From Paramoeba atlantica (taxonomy: Eukaryota > Discosea), in NCBI GenBank assembly GCA_977017575.1, contig CDRNVI010000139.1, positions 62,001 to 126,000 on the forward strand: a DNA stretch of 64,000 nt. Direction: 5' to 3'. Numbering within the stretch: the first letter of the stretch is position 1; every line of letters starts with the position of its first letter. Below are positions 11,761-23,882 of the stretch, piece by piece. The notes below the pieces were generated by a model. That model saw only the letters and a list, made by a program, of their open reading frames with translations. It ran no database searches and had not been told where the DNA came from. The translations under genes and the position numbers were made by a program.

Positions 11761-14700
11761 ATGTGGTGGGGTTGGGGTCTTCTTTTGATCCTTCCTCCTT
11801 TCTTCTTTCTTTTTGAGGTTTTGTTTTGTTTTTTTTTTATTATTGGAGATTTTTCTTTTTGGAGTGAGGGTTTTTTTTCAACTTTTTTTTTTGGAATTTA
11901 GGCTTCTTCTTTTGGTGTTTCTCTTCCTGTCGATCTCAGGTTTCAAGAAAGAAAAGAAAAAAGAGAAACAAAAAGAAAAAGAAACTGACTTTCGTCTCTC
12001 AGTGAATGGTCAAATGAAAATGGGATCTTTTACCTCTTTCGAATCTTTGTTATTCTCTTTATGATCTTCACGTTTCGTCTTTTTTTCTTCTCTATCTTTC
12101 TCTCTTTTGGGATCTTTTGTGTTGAGATTTCTCTCTTTTTTCTTTTAAAGGGTTGGAGACTCTTTGTTGATTTTGATTCAACATTACTTGAATCTACCAA
12201 GAAGAATGTTTTGTGAAACTCAAAAACAAACTTTTCTTTCAATCGGGATGCTGATTCTTTTTCTTCTTTTCGTTCTCTGTCTTGCTTTTACTGGTACAAC
12301 AACAACCCAAGAAGAAGAAACAGGTTCTTTTGTTTCCAGATTTTTTGTTTCTTTTTTTTTCTTCCAGAATTTGAGTTTCTTTTTTAGTTTCCCAAAAGAG
12401 TTGGAGCGGGATTATAACATTAGCTTTCTTGTCTGGGTTTTATCATTGGACCATTTTTCTTCAACTTTATTTCTTTCTTTATCCCCATTACATCAAAGCA
12501 CAACAACAGGTACGGAAAGAAAGAAAGAAAACTAATTTGGGAAAAAGAGAGAGAGAGAAAAGAAACTCACTTTAAAATGGTCAGGTCCGATTTTGTGAGA
12601 AAGTGCGAATTATCTACAATGATGCTCTTGACAACCCCCGCGTTTGCTTTCCTTCATTCGAAAAAAAACTTGTAAATTAGAATTCAATTTTAGTATATTT
12701 TCAAAAACATATCTTAACTATTTAATAAGGATTCTCATTCCAATCTTTTCAATTACAGTTGGAGAACGCTCCTCACTCTCACTCCACTGGAATATCACCT
12801 CACATCCCACAATGCAAATCCTTTGTCCTTGCTCAGGTAACCTTTCCATTTAAATCATCTTTATTGTTCTTTTTTAAAATTCGAAACAATTTAATAATAT
12901 TATGAGGGAAATAACAAAAAAATTATCATATGATTTATTCAATGAGTGATATTGGTAGGAACTTTCTCGGAATAAAATATTTGATGGTTATGAAGTTCAG
13001 TTAACTTCAATGAGGTAAAGACCAATGACAAAATTAATGTTTTCTTTTTTTCTTTCTCTTTTGATAATTCTTTATGTCAGAGATTTTAATCCAATGGGTC
13101 TGGTTGGGAGTGGTGGTGATACTCGTGTGTTGGATGGAGGGGATGACCAAAGCGGAATTTGTTTATTGCTTTTTGTTCTTGATCAATCTCAAGCTTCTTT
13201 TGAAAATGGAGTTTGGTTTGTTTTTTTGGACTGAATTTGTAGTGATCAATTATCTTAATTGGCTGAAAAATAGTCAGTGGCTCCAACATGAAACAAACTC
13301 AAGAATTAATGAAGGTTTCTTTCTTTTTTTGACATCTTAAGAAGAAATTTTAATCCTTATTCTGTAGGAAAGTACTTTGGTCATCGCGAGAATATCGTTT
13401 ATCTTCCAGCAGGGCATCGAAGAATCGATTTGGGACGTTTGAAATATTCTGTTTTTGGATTGAACAGTTCTTCTGCTCCAGTAATTCTTTCACTTTTATT
13501 CTCCTCCATTTCAAGGTTTTTTTTTCAGATTTGGGGTTAATTGGTATGACAGAGCTCGAGTTCAGATGAACCAATTTTTATCAATGATTGGCTTGATGAT
13601 ATTGGCCTCTTTTCGTTGACTCGAAATTCACCTGGGTTGGTTTTTTATGGATATCTTTCATGATTTGGATATTTATTTACTTTTATTTTCACATTTCCTC
13701 TGATAGATCTTTAAATTGGCCCTCTTTTGAATCTGGTATCTTTTGAAGCTCATTTTTTCTCATTCAATTGTATTTTCTGATTTCATCTTTTCCTTTCAGA
13801 CGAGGATCGCCAAGAGAGATTTGAGGAATGGGTTATTCTTCTTGAACAATCAATGAAATCACTTGTTTTAAATCCAAAAGCAACATGTTCTCTTCCTGAA
13901 AATGAGAGTGACCCTTATCTTTCTGGAGGAGGGGATTTTCTGTTTTGGATCACTGTTCCTCCCAATGATAAAGGTCTTCCTCTCTCTTGTTAAAAATTTT
14001 TAGTTTCAATTCTAAATTTTGGTTGAAAGGGAGGGAGACGGTCAAACTTCGGTTTTTTTTCAAATTTTTGGTGATATTTTTTCGATTTGTTGATTTTTTA
14101 ATCTTTGGGTTAGCAACCGACCACATGAGAAAGATGTTCATGGACATCATCTCCTCCTTTTTGCACTTTTTTCATCTTACAGGTAGAATCATCTTTTCTT
14201 TTCTTTGAATTCTGTTGCTTTCTCACTGCACATTTTTTCTTTTCAGGTGGTTTTATATTCGATATTTGTATTCAAGATGTCAAAGCCATTGCAATGACTT
14301 TGTTGGTCCAATAATCGGTCTCCCGAGACAGTTGATTTATTCCTTCCTTTTTTTTGTGATTGTGGTTCTTTTTATCAATGTACTTGATCATTTTGGGGTT
14401 ATATTCTTCCCGTTCGACAAGAGTGTTGTCCTCTTTGGGATTCCACTTGGTCTTCAGTTTGGTTTTCGGGTCTTTTTGAGTTTGCTTGTTCCGATCGTTT
14501 ATTCAATACTCGCTGAGGTTTCCAGAATTATATTTTTCTGAAAATAGAATTTATTCACAATTTAGTTTTAGTTGGAAGAGCAAGGATTTTTTTGCGAACA
14601 TTGTCAAGATCATTCCCATGAGCACGACCACGAATCTGAACCTGGAGAAAAGGCGGATCAAATTGACACACTTGCCCAAGATGCAACATTTTATCCAACC

Positions 14701-16274
14701 ATTGCGCCCCTTCCACTTTCTCTATCTCCTTATCGTGAAGGGAAATTAGATCTGGAGAAAGAAGGAGAACTTCTTTGGCCAAGTCAAGAGGATGTTGAGC
14801 AGGTCTTGAATGAGAGATATGTTAATTTGACATATTGTTATCAACCAAAGGCAAATGTTGGATTTAGTCGATTTTATACTCACGAAATTACTCTTCGGTA
14901 TCGTTTTCTTCCTTTCTTCCAAGTTTTTTTTATTGATTGTGGTTTAACTTTTTGAAAGGGACTTCCATGATAAGAGTTTGGGTTGGGTGAAAGATCCTGC
15001 AACTGAAGCAGTGTATTTTTTTGCTTCCTCTTTTTCTTCTCAATTGCCTGATGAAGGAAATGGAAAAGAAGAAGAGACAGACGAAGATATGACACGCAAT
15101 GTCGATTATGTGATGAGTAAGTTGGAACCAGGGAGGAAGATCTCTCCTGAACTCCGCCGTCTTCTTCCCTGGAAAATTTGGAGGAGATTTCTTCAGGTTT
15201 GTTTTTTTTTTTTGCCCCATTTTGGTTTTTTATTTGGTACAAATTAAAATTGAATTTTTATTTTATTCTTTTAGGCACCAATATTTACTTCTCTGGAGTT
15301 GGAGGACCAAATAAAAAATCGATGGGAACAAGTGGTTGTTGATGTGAAGAAAGGAATTAAAGAGAATGGGTTGATTATAATGCCAAATGATTTCTTTCCC
15401 CCAATTATTATTTCTGCTTTGCAAGACGCTTTTTTTCGTGTGCTTGATCGTTTTGGAGGTTATTTTTCGCTTTTATTCTATGGATGAAATTTACATTTCC
15501 GATCTTTAATTTGATTTTCAGGGATTAGTGGACTGGGAGCAGTCCAGACATGGAATGAAGAACCAATTGGACGATATTTGAACCACCAATTAACACCATT
15601 TATGAGAAAAATATCAGGAGAACAGGTTTATTTCTCCCCCTCAATGACTTTTTTAAGTCACAAAATGGAAAGTAAAAATTTTATATTTCACTTTAGATAT
15701 TGCATCCTGGTTTGTCACTTGCAATTTGGAATGGTCCTGGGGAAGGATTTATTTTTCATACGGGTATTTATTTTTTGTTTTGTTTTGTTTATTAAAGACT
15801 TTTTACTCTCCATTTATCTTGTTTCTCGCAGATACAATCCCTCCATTTGATATTACTTTGGATATTATGGTTTTTAATCAAGGTTTCTCTTTTTTGTTCC
15901 TTCTAAAAATGCGTTTCATGAAAGAAAGAGCTTTAACTGAATTTTCTCTTCAGGTCCGGTGGTTAGGCCGATTCATTTCCTTGTTCGTGATAAATCAAAT
16001 CGTCTCATTCCACGAGTTGAAAAGGTTTGGTTTTGTGTTTATTTGTTTTGTCTCCAATATTTTAATTGATTTTTTGAATAGATTGAGCTTCATAAACCGG
16101 GTTCTTCTGCATTATTTATTGGTTCTCATCTTCCCCACTTTGGTGGTGATCTTCCTGAGTATTTTTATTCTTTCTTTTTCTTTTTTATCAATTTTTTTTT
16201 ATTAAATATTTCTTGTTAAAAGGGGGTGTACACAAGCAGTTCTGCTCTTAACATGGTCTTTTTTAAAAGATTAA
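11761..16274 (+). CDS. Multi-pass membrane protein with C-terminal 2OG-Fe(II)-oxygenase-like domain, copy B
   Basis: Tandem paralogue of the gene at 6748, colinear over its whole length. The start MWWGWGLLLILPPFFFLF is followed by an intron that copy A lacks. Then come the same hydrophobic segments, GFYHWTIFLQLYFF, VRFCEKVRIIYND, ELSRNKIFDGYEVQLT, LVGSGGDTRVLDG, INDWLDDIGLFSLTR, NRPHEKDVHGHH, and two more hydrophobic segments at about 14310-14520. The linker FFCEHCQDHSHEHDHESE keeps the CxxC and is even richer in His. The C-terminal domain keeps FHTDTIPPFDITLDIMV, RPIHFLVRD, SHLPHFGGDLP and GCTQAVLLLTWSF. HxD and the distal His are thus conserved in both copies. The N-terminal joins between about 12080 and 12200 are uncertain. 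It converges on the Rho-like gene with only 31 bp between the stop codons. Confidence 0.7.
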
Positions 16275-16305
16275 AGAGAACCTTGAAAACAGAATATTAA
16301 TTGTT

Positions 16306-17534
16306 TCAAGAATTTTTTACAAATCGCAACCCCCCTCCTTCAGACTCTTCGACTCTCTTTAAGGTATAAGAACCATCTCGTACTAATTCTATAAACTCTT
16401 GTTTGGAATGTTTGTCCTTCACTTTTACAAAAATTGCCTCCACCCCTTTTGCTGAAACTTCAACTTTGTCACTGTATTGTAATATTTTTTTGTCATAAGG
16501 AATCAAACGGATGTGGTCATGTTGATTGTATGTTTTGATTGTTACTTCTGGTGTTGCATAATTTGTGATGAGAACACTCCTCTTGACCTATGAATATATA
16601 AATATTTGTTCAACTTTCGTAGGTGTTGAGGAGAGAAAGGAAAGGGAAAAAAAGAAGAACCTTTACTTTTTTCTCGTCAGAAACCGGGAGATCTTCAGAC
16701 ATGAGTTGGACAAGATTCTCTGTTCGAGCTGTGGCAACGATTGAAGGAATTTCCTCCTCAAAGAGAGTTTTTATTCCTCTAAAATTTTAGTGAATATTGA
16801 TATTTTCTTTCGAAAGGAAAGGGGAAAAAAAGAGAGGAAACCTGCCCGTTAACGCGCTCACTTCAACATATTTACATCCGATTCTGTTGGCAACTTCTTG
16901 AGCTTCTTCTAAACTCACAAGTTCTTCTTGCTTCGAAAATGAGAATGAGTGGTGCTCTTCTTCTCCTTCTGGTCGATCTCTTTTGTCGGCATGTGATCCA
17001 ACAAGAAGAAAAAGACAATCTCTTTTTTCGAGAGATTTGTTGATCTCTGGAAGCCAAAAAGACTCGATTCGAGAGAGAGTTTTCTTCTTTTCGATCGAAA
17101 AACACAACAAGATAATTTCACTGGTTCGAATGTGCCCTTTTTTGAATTTAATGAGCAAAAGAAAAGGAAGGAAGAAAAGAGGAAAGAAGAAAAGAGGGAA
17201 AAGAAAACCTTTGCTCAGAATCGAACCGACGTTGGTTTGGAGATGAAGACGGAATGGCTCCCATTGTTTTGATTGTGGGATTGAAATTGGATTATATTCT
17301 GCTGTGATTTTTCTCTCTGGTAAACTCTTTCTGTTTCAGAATCAGGTTTTCAGGTCTGAAAAAAGGAAGACAGAAAGAAAAAAAAAAGGAGAAGAGAAAA
17401 AACCGAAAGTACTGATGAAGGAGGGAAGCTTTCCCCACAGAAACATCGCCGATTATAAAACAATGACAATCTTTTGTCAAACTAGATGTTGAATTTGACT
17501 TCATGACATGAAATTCATCCACTTCATCCGCCAT
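16306..17534 (-). CDS. Atypical Rho-like GTPase with C-terminal extension (likely pseudo-GTPase)
   Basis: The start MADEVDEFHV leads into CFIIGDVSVGKASLLHQY, a Rho-type P loop in which the Ser/Thr that binds Mg is Ala. After splicing, switch I reads RKITAEYNPISI, keeping the Thr. Where Rho has WDTAGQE, this protein has QTNVGSI, so the Asp and the catalytic Gln are gone. TSEIILLCFS and LLVGSHADKRD (in place of VGTKxDLRD) follow, then KYVEVSALTGRGIKTLFEE, which matches G5. The exon joins give SKGHIRTSEII and KVKRSVLITNY. Instead of a CAAX box there is a C-terminal part of about 90 residues (VLITNYATPEVTIKTYN... to VKNS) that looks like beta strands and that I do not recognise. It should bind nucleotide weakly if at all and hydrolyse poorly. 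It is divergent from the amine oxidase, 287 bp away. Confidence 0.8.
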
Positions 17535-17821
17535 GAGTGCCAATCAAACTCACAAATTCTCTCCACAAAAGAAAAAGAGAAAAGAAACAAAAAAAAGGTT
17601 TAGCTTTTTCTCGCAATTTTAGAGATCTAACGCTTTTTTAAACCCCTAAATAAATTGATTTTTCCTTCATTTTTCGATCGTTTTTCGATTGTTTTTCGTT
17701 TGTTTTCTGCCTTTTTTCCCTTTTTTTTTTCTCTGCTTTTTCAATCCACTCGCGTGGGGAAACTCTTTTTCCAAAACTCACTTTCGAAACGTCGAGTTTT
17801 TCCTTTCAAAGTTTTCCAAAG
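17535..17821. promoter_or_regulatory. Divergent interval, Rho-like gene / amine oxidase
   Basis: 287 bp. The amine oxidase side has three spaced TTTTTCG elements at 17671-17700, similar to the motif found before other starts. A TAAATAAATT stretch lies near 17645. Confidence 0.4.
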
Positions 17822-19783
17822 ATGAAGAGAGTCGTGGTTGTTGGGGGTGGATTGAGTGGGTTAAGATCGGCGGATCTTCTTTTGAAAGAGAAGAAGAAGA
17901 AGAACCAATCTTGTCAAGTTGTTGTGTTGGAGGCCATGGATCGAGTTGGTGGTCGTCTTTACGGAGTGGATTATAAACACCAAAGGAATGGGAAAGAGGA
18001 AGTTGTTCGTTTGGATTTGGGAGGGCAGTGGATTGGGCCTCCTCAACAGTATGTTTCGGAATTGGTTGAGGAACTTGGGATTCGGTGTGTTGATCAGTTT
18101 GATCAAGGAAAAGGAATTCTTCAGGTATTTTTTTTTTTTTGATGTTTTTTTTTTGATGAAAATTCAAGTTGAAGAATTTTTTGGTTTTTCTTTTTAAAAC
18201 CTGACCTGAAAAAACAAAAAAAAGTTGACTGGGAAACAATTTGAATTTTCTGGAAACATTGGGACACTCGATATTTTTGGAAAGGAAGGCCTTTTGGAGA
18301 AAGTTTGGGATCGCTTGGATAAATTGGCCTTCTCAGTTCCAATTGAAGATCCTTATCTCTCTCCTAATGCTGCAGAATGGGACAATCAAGTTCTTTGTTT
18401 TTCTCTCTCTTTTTGATTCAGTAGAATCATGAATTGAATTTTATTTATGTTTTTAGTCTCTTTCTGATTGGTTGGAGAAAAACGTGAAAAGTGAAGGAGA
18501 TGGGGGGTCTTCTGCAAAACAAGTCAAAAATCTGATCTCATGGTTTTCTATTGTTTGTCTTTGTGTCGAAACTGCTCACACTTCATTCTTGTACTTTTTA
18601 TGGTGGCTTCACACTGGTTCACAATCTCCTTCTCTTACTTCCTTCAAACAAAACTCATCTCCAAAATTTTGGGATTTTTTTTAAATTCTTGAAAAAAAAA
18701 AAGGTGGGGGTTATCAACCTTTAGTGAATATCAAACAAGGAGCACAACATTACTGGATCCCCAAATCTGCCCACCATATTTCAGGTTTTTGTCTCTTTTT
18801 TTTTGTCTTCTCCATGGTTTTTCTCTTTTCTTGTTAACAATTGCTCCCTTTTTTTAGAACTCTTGGCAAAGAGGGTCGTGGAAAATGGTGGGAAGGTTCT
18901 CTTGAACTCACAAGTTGTTCATGTGAAGCAGGATTTGGAGAATAAGAAGACAGAAGTCACGTACATGGATCGCACAACTGGATCTTATTCTACTCTCTCT
19001 TGTGATAAAGTTATTATGAGTACTCCTCCTGCAATCACAACCCAAGTTTTTCTCTTTCTCTTTTCAATTTTTTTGCTGAATGAACTTATCAAAAGGACAG
19101 ATCTCTTTTACTCCCCCGCTCTCTTCCACACGTGTTGGGATGTATCAACGAATGCCAATGGGTTGTGTCATTAAATTCGTTCTGGTTTTCAAGTTAGAAA
19201 TTCTTATTCATTCCTTCCTTTCATCAAATAGGCACTAAATTTTCTGAATAGGAATCCATGGTGGCGCGAGAGTGGCTATAGTGGAACCTACATCTCTGAT
19301 ACCGGACCAATTGGTGTCATGTATGACAAGAGTCTTGATGAAGAGGGATTTTACAGTCTCGTTGGGTTCTTCACTGCCAACACAGCACGGTATTGGAGTG
19401 ATAAATCAGAGCAGGAGAGAAATGAAACCATTTTGAATCACATGGAGAGGATCTACAACTCCAAGAAAGTAAGATCGGAGTTAGTGACAATCCTCTTGCA
19501 TGATTGGACAACAGAACAATTCACAAGAGGTTGTTTTATGTGTATTCCAGCACCCGGTAAGCTTTCTTTCTTTCCAAATATGATGGAATATTTCTGATGT
19601 CTCTTGATAGGGGGATTACAAGGAGGGATGAAACATTTCCGCGATCCATTCCATAATGTCCATTTTGTTGGAACAGAGACAGGAAATGTCTGGATTGGTT
19701 ACATGGATGGAGCACTTGAATCAGCTTCTCGAGTTGTAGAAGAGTTGACCGGAGTTTCCTATCGTCCAACAGCAAAATTATAG
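17822..19783 (+). CDS. Flavin-containing amine oxidase (monoamine oxidase-like)
   Basis: FAD-dependent oxidation of an amine to an aldehyde with release of hydrogen peroxide. MKRVVVVGGGLSGLRSADLL is the FAD-binding beta-alpha-beta motif, and VVVLEAMDRVGGRLYG and DLGGQWIG follow. Middle exons hold HYWIPKSAHHISELLAKRV and the MAO-like ISFTPPLSSTR, YQRMPMGCVIKFV. Near the end, EQFTRGCFMCIPAPG has Cys where monoamine oxidases attach FAD (SGGC). VHFVGTETGNVWIGYMDGAL is the closing FAD motif. The length (about 490 residues after splicing) fits the family. There is no signal peptide. I see no MAO-style C-terminal membrane helix after GVSYRPTAKL. The TAG stop is followed by AATAAA near 19806, and the convergent RasGEF gene ends 56 bp away. 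The substrate cannot be told from sequence. Confidence 0.9.
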
Positions 19784-19839
19784 AAGAACAGTTACATTGA
19801 TTATTGAATAAATATTCTTTTTTTTCTTGTGTCTTAATT

Positions 19840-22800
19840 TTAGTTTGTATTTCTCCTTGGTTCAAGTTGAAGGGAGATTAAAAATTGTTCTCGAATCCCC
19901 ATCATCGGAGAGAAATGAAGTAGCATCGCAATTACTCTGGGGACTGGTGTAAATTTGTAAGGAGCAATTTTGAATGAGAAAAAGTCCTCCTATTAAAAAG
20001 ATTACATTGAGGTCATTGGCGAAAAAAATCAAATAGAAAAACCATCAAATCAAAAAGGATTTCTTGTTTTGAAAAATTGACGACAGGACCAGAGTCATCC
20101 TCTTCGAAAATTGTGTGGAGAGAATCTTGCGTTTTCATTCGAAATGCTAAGAATGGTGTAACATGAGGTACTCTTGGTGTGTTTCGGTCCACTAAAGAGA
20201 ACATGAGTGAGAAAGGAATTTGAGAGAAAAAAAAGGGAAAGGAAGGTTACATTTGCGATACTCTGCACTAAACTTTCGAAAATCAATCTCTGTTAAAGCT
20301 GTGAATTCTTGATGGAGTTTTGAGGCACGTTTGGAAAGAAGGGCAAAAGTGCGAGAGAGTCGAGAAATAGGGCTCATGTGAAGGCCCAGCATTATTGCTG
20401 AAAGACCTAAAAAGATGATACTGGTTGGAAATAAAATCCCAAAAATTGGATATAATAAAAAGAAACCTGCAAAGTTATGAAACTTTCGTAATTGACTCGC
20501 AATGTCCAGAAAATGCGTGATGAGTTTGGCTCTCTCTTTTGGGCTTGTTAACAGAATAACCTATGCCAAGAAGTAAGTTTTTAGGTTGGATCACTCAATC
20601 CCAGGGATAAGAGAAAGAACTCACACCTCTGTGCTGACCCATTTGGCAAGAAAGAAAAATCTTTTGGTCACAGCTAAAATATTGGGAGTGTGTTGATGTC
20701 GTGAAACACTCGGACCATAATAGCCAAATTCATATCTATTATCAATCAATGAAAAATCCAAGAAGTAGACCCTCTTAAGAAAACAGTCACCTTCGGATAT
20801 TGGAGATATAATGCCAATCAATTAAGCACATTTGACGGGCGATTTCAATGACTGGGATCTCTTTCCAGACACAAACACGTCCAATTAAAGAGGCAGATGG
20901 TAATTTTGGTCGGTATTCCTATTAAATAAATAGGATGAGTTTCAAGTAACAAAATACTTCTAAAAACCAAAAAAATTGAACCAGCTTTTTTGTTGATTTT
21001 CGTGGAGAAAAGAATTCCTTCTCTGGCGGTCTTTCGTCGCTGACTCCACCAATGATCACATCGCGCTCTCTCTCTTCTTCATTCTCCTCCACCACTTCAA
21101 AAAGAGAAGTCGTTACACATTTTCCTTGTGTTAAGTCGCTTGATAAGAAGACAGATCTCTCTTCGTCTTTCTCTTTCTCCTTTTCTCCTTGCTCTCCTGC
21201 TTCGAGAGCTTTGAAATAGGTCTCTTCAATATCATTAATAATTTGGTAATAATGAAACTTCCGAGCACTTTCAAGGGAACAAAAACGAGATCTCTTCCAA
21301 GGAGGTAAACACTCTTCCGGCAAGCAACAGAGAAAAAAACGAGAATGGCTTTGTTTGAGCATATTCCGAATCTTTCGGACCAGGAAAAGAACTAGTGGAT
21401 GGTCGGGAAAATCTAAAGGTGATGCAATTAAAAAATAATTCTCCTCAAAAAGAAAAAAAAGAAAAGAAAACTTAACCTACAATGAGCTGCGATCGTGCAA
21501 AATGCAACAACTGAAGAGCTGCTGTTTTGTCAAACTCAGGAAAACATGAAAGAGTAACCCATGCATTTAAAATCATCACAACTTGAAGTCTGTTCTCACT
21601 ACTTTTTTTGGAAAGATTGAGTTGTGGTGAGGTGGGTCGCTGTGGAGAAGAAGGAGAAGGAGATGGGGATGGTGTGGGAGAAGGAGCTGAGGAGGATAAA
21701 GAAGTTGAAGAAGATGAAAAGTGGTCAGAATCTTCTTCTTCTTTGATCAAAGCAAAGTACCACCCTTTCATGACAAGAAGTACTTCGGTGTATCTATTCC
21801 AAAATGAGAATGAAGAGAAGATGTTTCAAAAAATGAAAACTTACTTGAGAAAAGAGCGATGTGTAGTTAAAAAGATATCACGAAAGCGATCATCCCCAGA
21901 AGAAACCAAGTATGAAAATAAATTACGAACACTAGCAGACTTTAGAACCTGATAAAGGTAATGATATTCAGCATTAGATTTAGACCACAAGAGATTGAGA
22001 AAAGGTTGAACCTTCTCTTGTTCGATTCGCTTGAATACAACTTTTGGGCAATTGATTAAAGACGCCCCCAAATTCAAGAGTCTCTCATCACTCCAAGGTT
22101 TATTTTGGACGAGACAATGACCCTGAACACTTTCTCGAAGCTCACATTCATGCAAGCTCTACAAAGGAATTATTATCATGAAAAGTTGAGAGAGAATCAA
22201 ATGAAAATATTAACCTCATCAGCACTCAATTCCATCCAACGTTTACAAGTTAACCCAGCAGAAGAGAGGGAATCACGGTCTAATAACTTAAAGATGAAAA
22301 ACATGACATCGGTTGGGAGATCGAAGATTGTTGTCACTTCTGGTTGACTCTGCATTGATCCCCATTCTGAATCTTCTTGGAGTAGATGAAGAGTTGAAGG
22401 TGTTCTATTTTGTTTTGAAAGAAAATCAAGAAACGACCAGGGAATAAAATCAAGGGGAAAATATGAACCCAAAGTAAATCATTGGCGCGTCCAATGAAGA
22501 ACGGAGAGGGGAATTTGGTCTTCTTTGAGGGGAATTCAATTCTCCTTCTAACTGCTCTGATCGTCGTTCATTGGTATCATCACCCAATAATCTCATTTCT
22601 GGCGAATTGGGTGGTGTGAGACGGAGTGGTGGTGGAGATGCAACAACCTTGGACTCATGAAATTTGGAAATATTTCTAAAGAACAAAATCATGACTTTTG
22701 CAATTCTGATCAAGACAAAGAAAAAGCCAACAAACCGAAGTGGATTTTTAGAAAGATCAAGATGGCAAAGAGATCGACCAAGAGGACCAGCAACAGTTCG

Positions 22801-23882
22801 GATCCCCTCTTCTTCGAAGCTGAAAGGAGAACCATCAAACATGTGTTCTGACAATTCTGTCAATTTGTTTCCCCTCAATGTCAACACTTCAAGCTATTTT
22901 TTTTATGAAATCTTCAGTTTCTTTGCTAACCTGGTGAATAAATAATCACAAATGTAATAAATACCTTTGGATGAGGGATGACTGATTTTGCTTGTTCTGA
23001 AAATAAGATTTCAGGAAGAGAGGGAATTGAATTATAGTCAAGATGGAGTCTTTGAAGAGAGGAAACAGCACAGAGAAGCGAAAATGGAAATTGAGTCAGT
23101 TGGTTGTGTCTCAAACTGATAATTCGAAGTCTTTTTGGTGTTTGAATGGACTCATGTGATTTTGAGCGAGAAAAGAAAGAAGAAGATGGTGAAGAAGAAA
23201 GAGAAGGAGAAGAAAAGGGTGAGGAAGGGGAGTTGGGAGGAGAAGAAGCTCGAGAGGATGGAAGAGAGAAAAGGGTGACATTTTCAATCTTATTTCTATC
23301 AATATACAATTCCTCCAATCCTTCAATAGTAAAAACCTCTGAAAGAATGAAAATCTTTAAAAATGAAGAAACTCACAAGAAAAAAGAGAGAATTTGAAAT
23401 GGACCTTGAGGGAAAGAGGAAAAGGAGTTGTTACAAAGTGAAAGAAATTTGAGATTTTTCAGAGGACAAGGAAAGATTGGACCAGAAAAAATCTCCAAAC
23501 TTTCAAAAAAGGTTCAAAGTCAACACAAAATTTACTCATTCATTCTTTTTTCCTTTTTGCAAAAAGAAACAAACCGATTTCGCTGAAGAGAGATGTGTTC
23601 CACACAGTCAGCAAGGGAAGTGTTTCCTTTTGCTATTTTTTTCCAAACGGAATCCAATCGATCAAGTTGATTTAATCGTAAATCCAAATGGACTTTTTCT
23701 CCTTGGCTGAAGTTTCAGGGAAAAAAAGATACAAACAAACAGAAGAAAGAGGAAGGTGGTGAAGAAGAAAAGAAAAGAAGAGAAATACCAATTCGCCTCT
23801 TAGAAATTTGAGAGAGACAAGAGAGAAGATTCGAGCACTCTAACCCCCATCCACTCAAATTAATTGTTTTGGAGTCGGTCAT
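19840..23882 (-). CDS. LRR / F-box / RasGEF-N / RasGEF protein
   Basis: A Ras exchange factor with a ubiquitin-ligase-type adaptor motif. The ATG at 23882 gives MTDSKTINLSGWGLECSNLL, the first leucine-rich repeat. More repeats run to about 22700 (LKNLKFLSLCNNSFSSFP, LRIISLRHNQLTQFP, LQRLHLDYNSIPSLP, LEVLTLRGNKLTELS, CHLDLSKNPLR). An F-box motif follows at about 22370-22240 (IFDLPTDVMFFIFKLLDRD, then CKRWMELS). RasGEF-N is at about 21970-21480 (DRFRDIFLTTHRSF, with a Ser/Pro-rich insert). The catalytic domain holds IEIARQMCLIDWHYISNI, TPNILAVTKRFFFLAKWV, SPKERAKLITHFLDIA, RKFHNFAG, SPISRLSRTFALLSK and FSKQEILFDLMEDFFSF. The last exon, after a 53-nt intron, gives YKFTPVPRVIAMLLHF. The C-terminal TAA is 56 bp from the amine oxidase stop. 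The order from LRR through F-box to RasGEF is unusual. Confidence 0.85.

Noticed and set aside
16306-16600. Naming the C-terminal domain of the Rho-like protein as a known beta-sandwich
   Set aside because: The pattern suggests beta strands but I could not match it to a family without a search.
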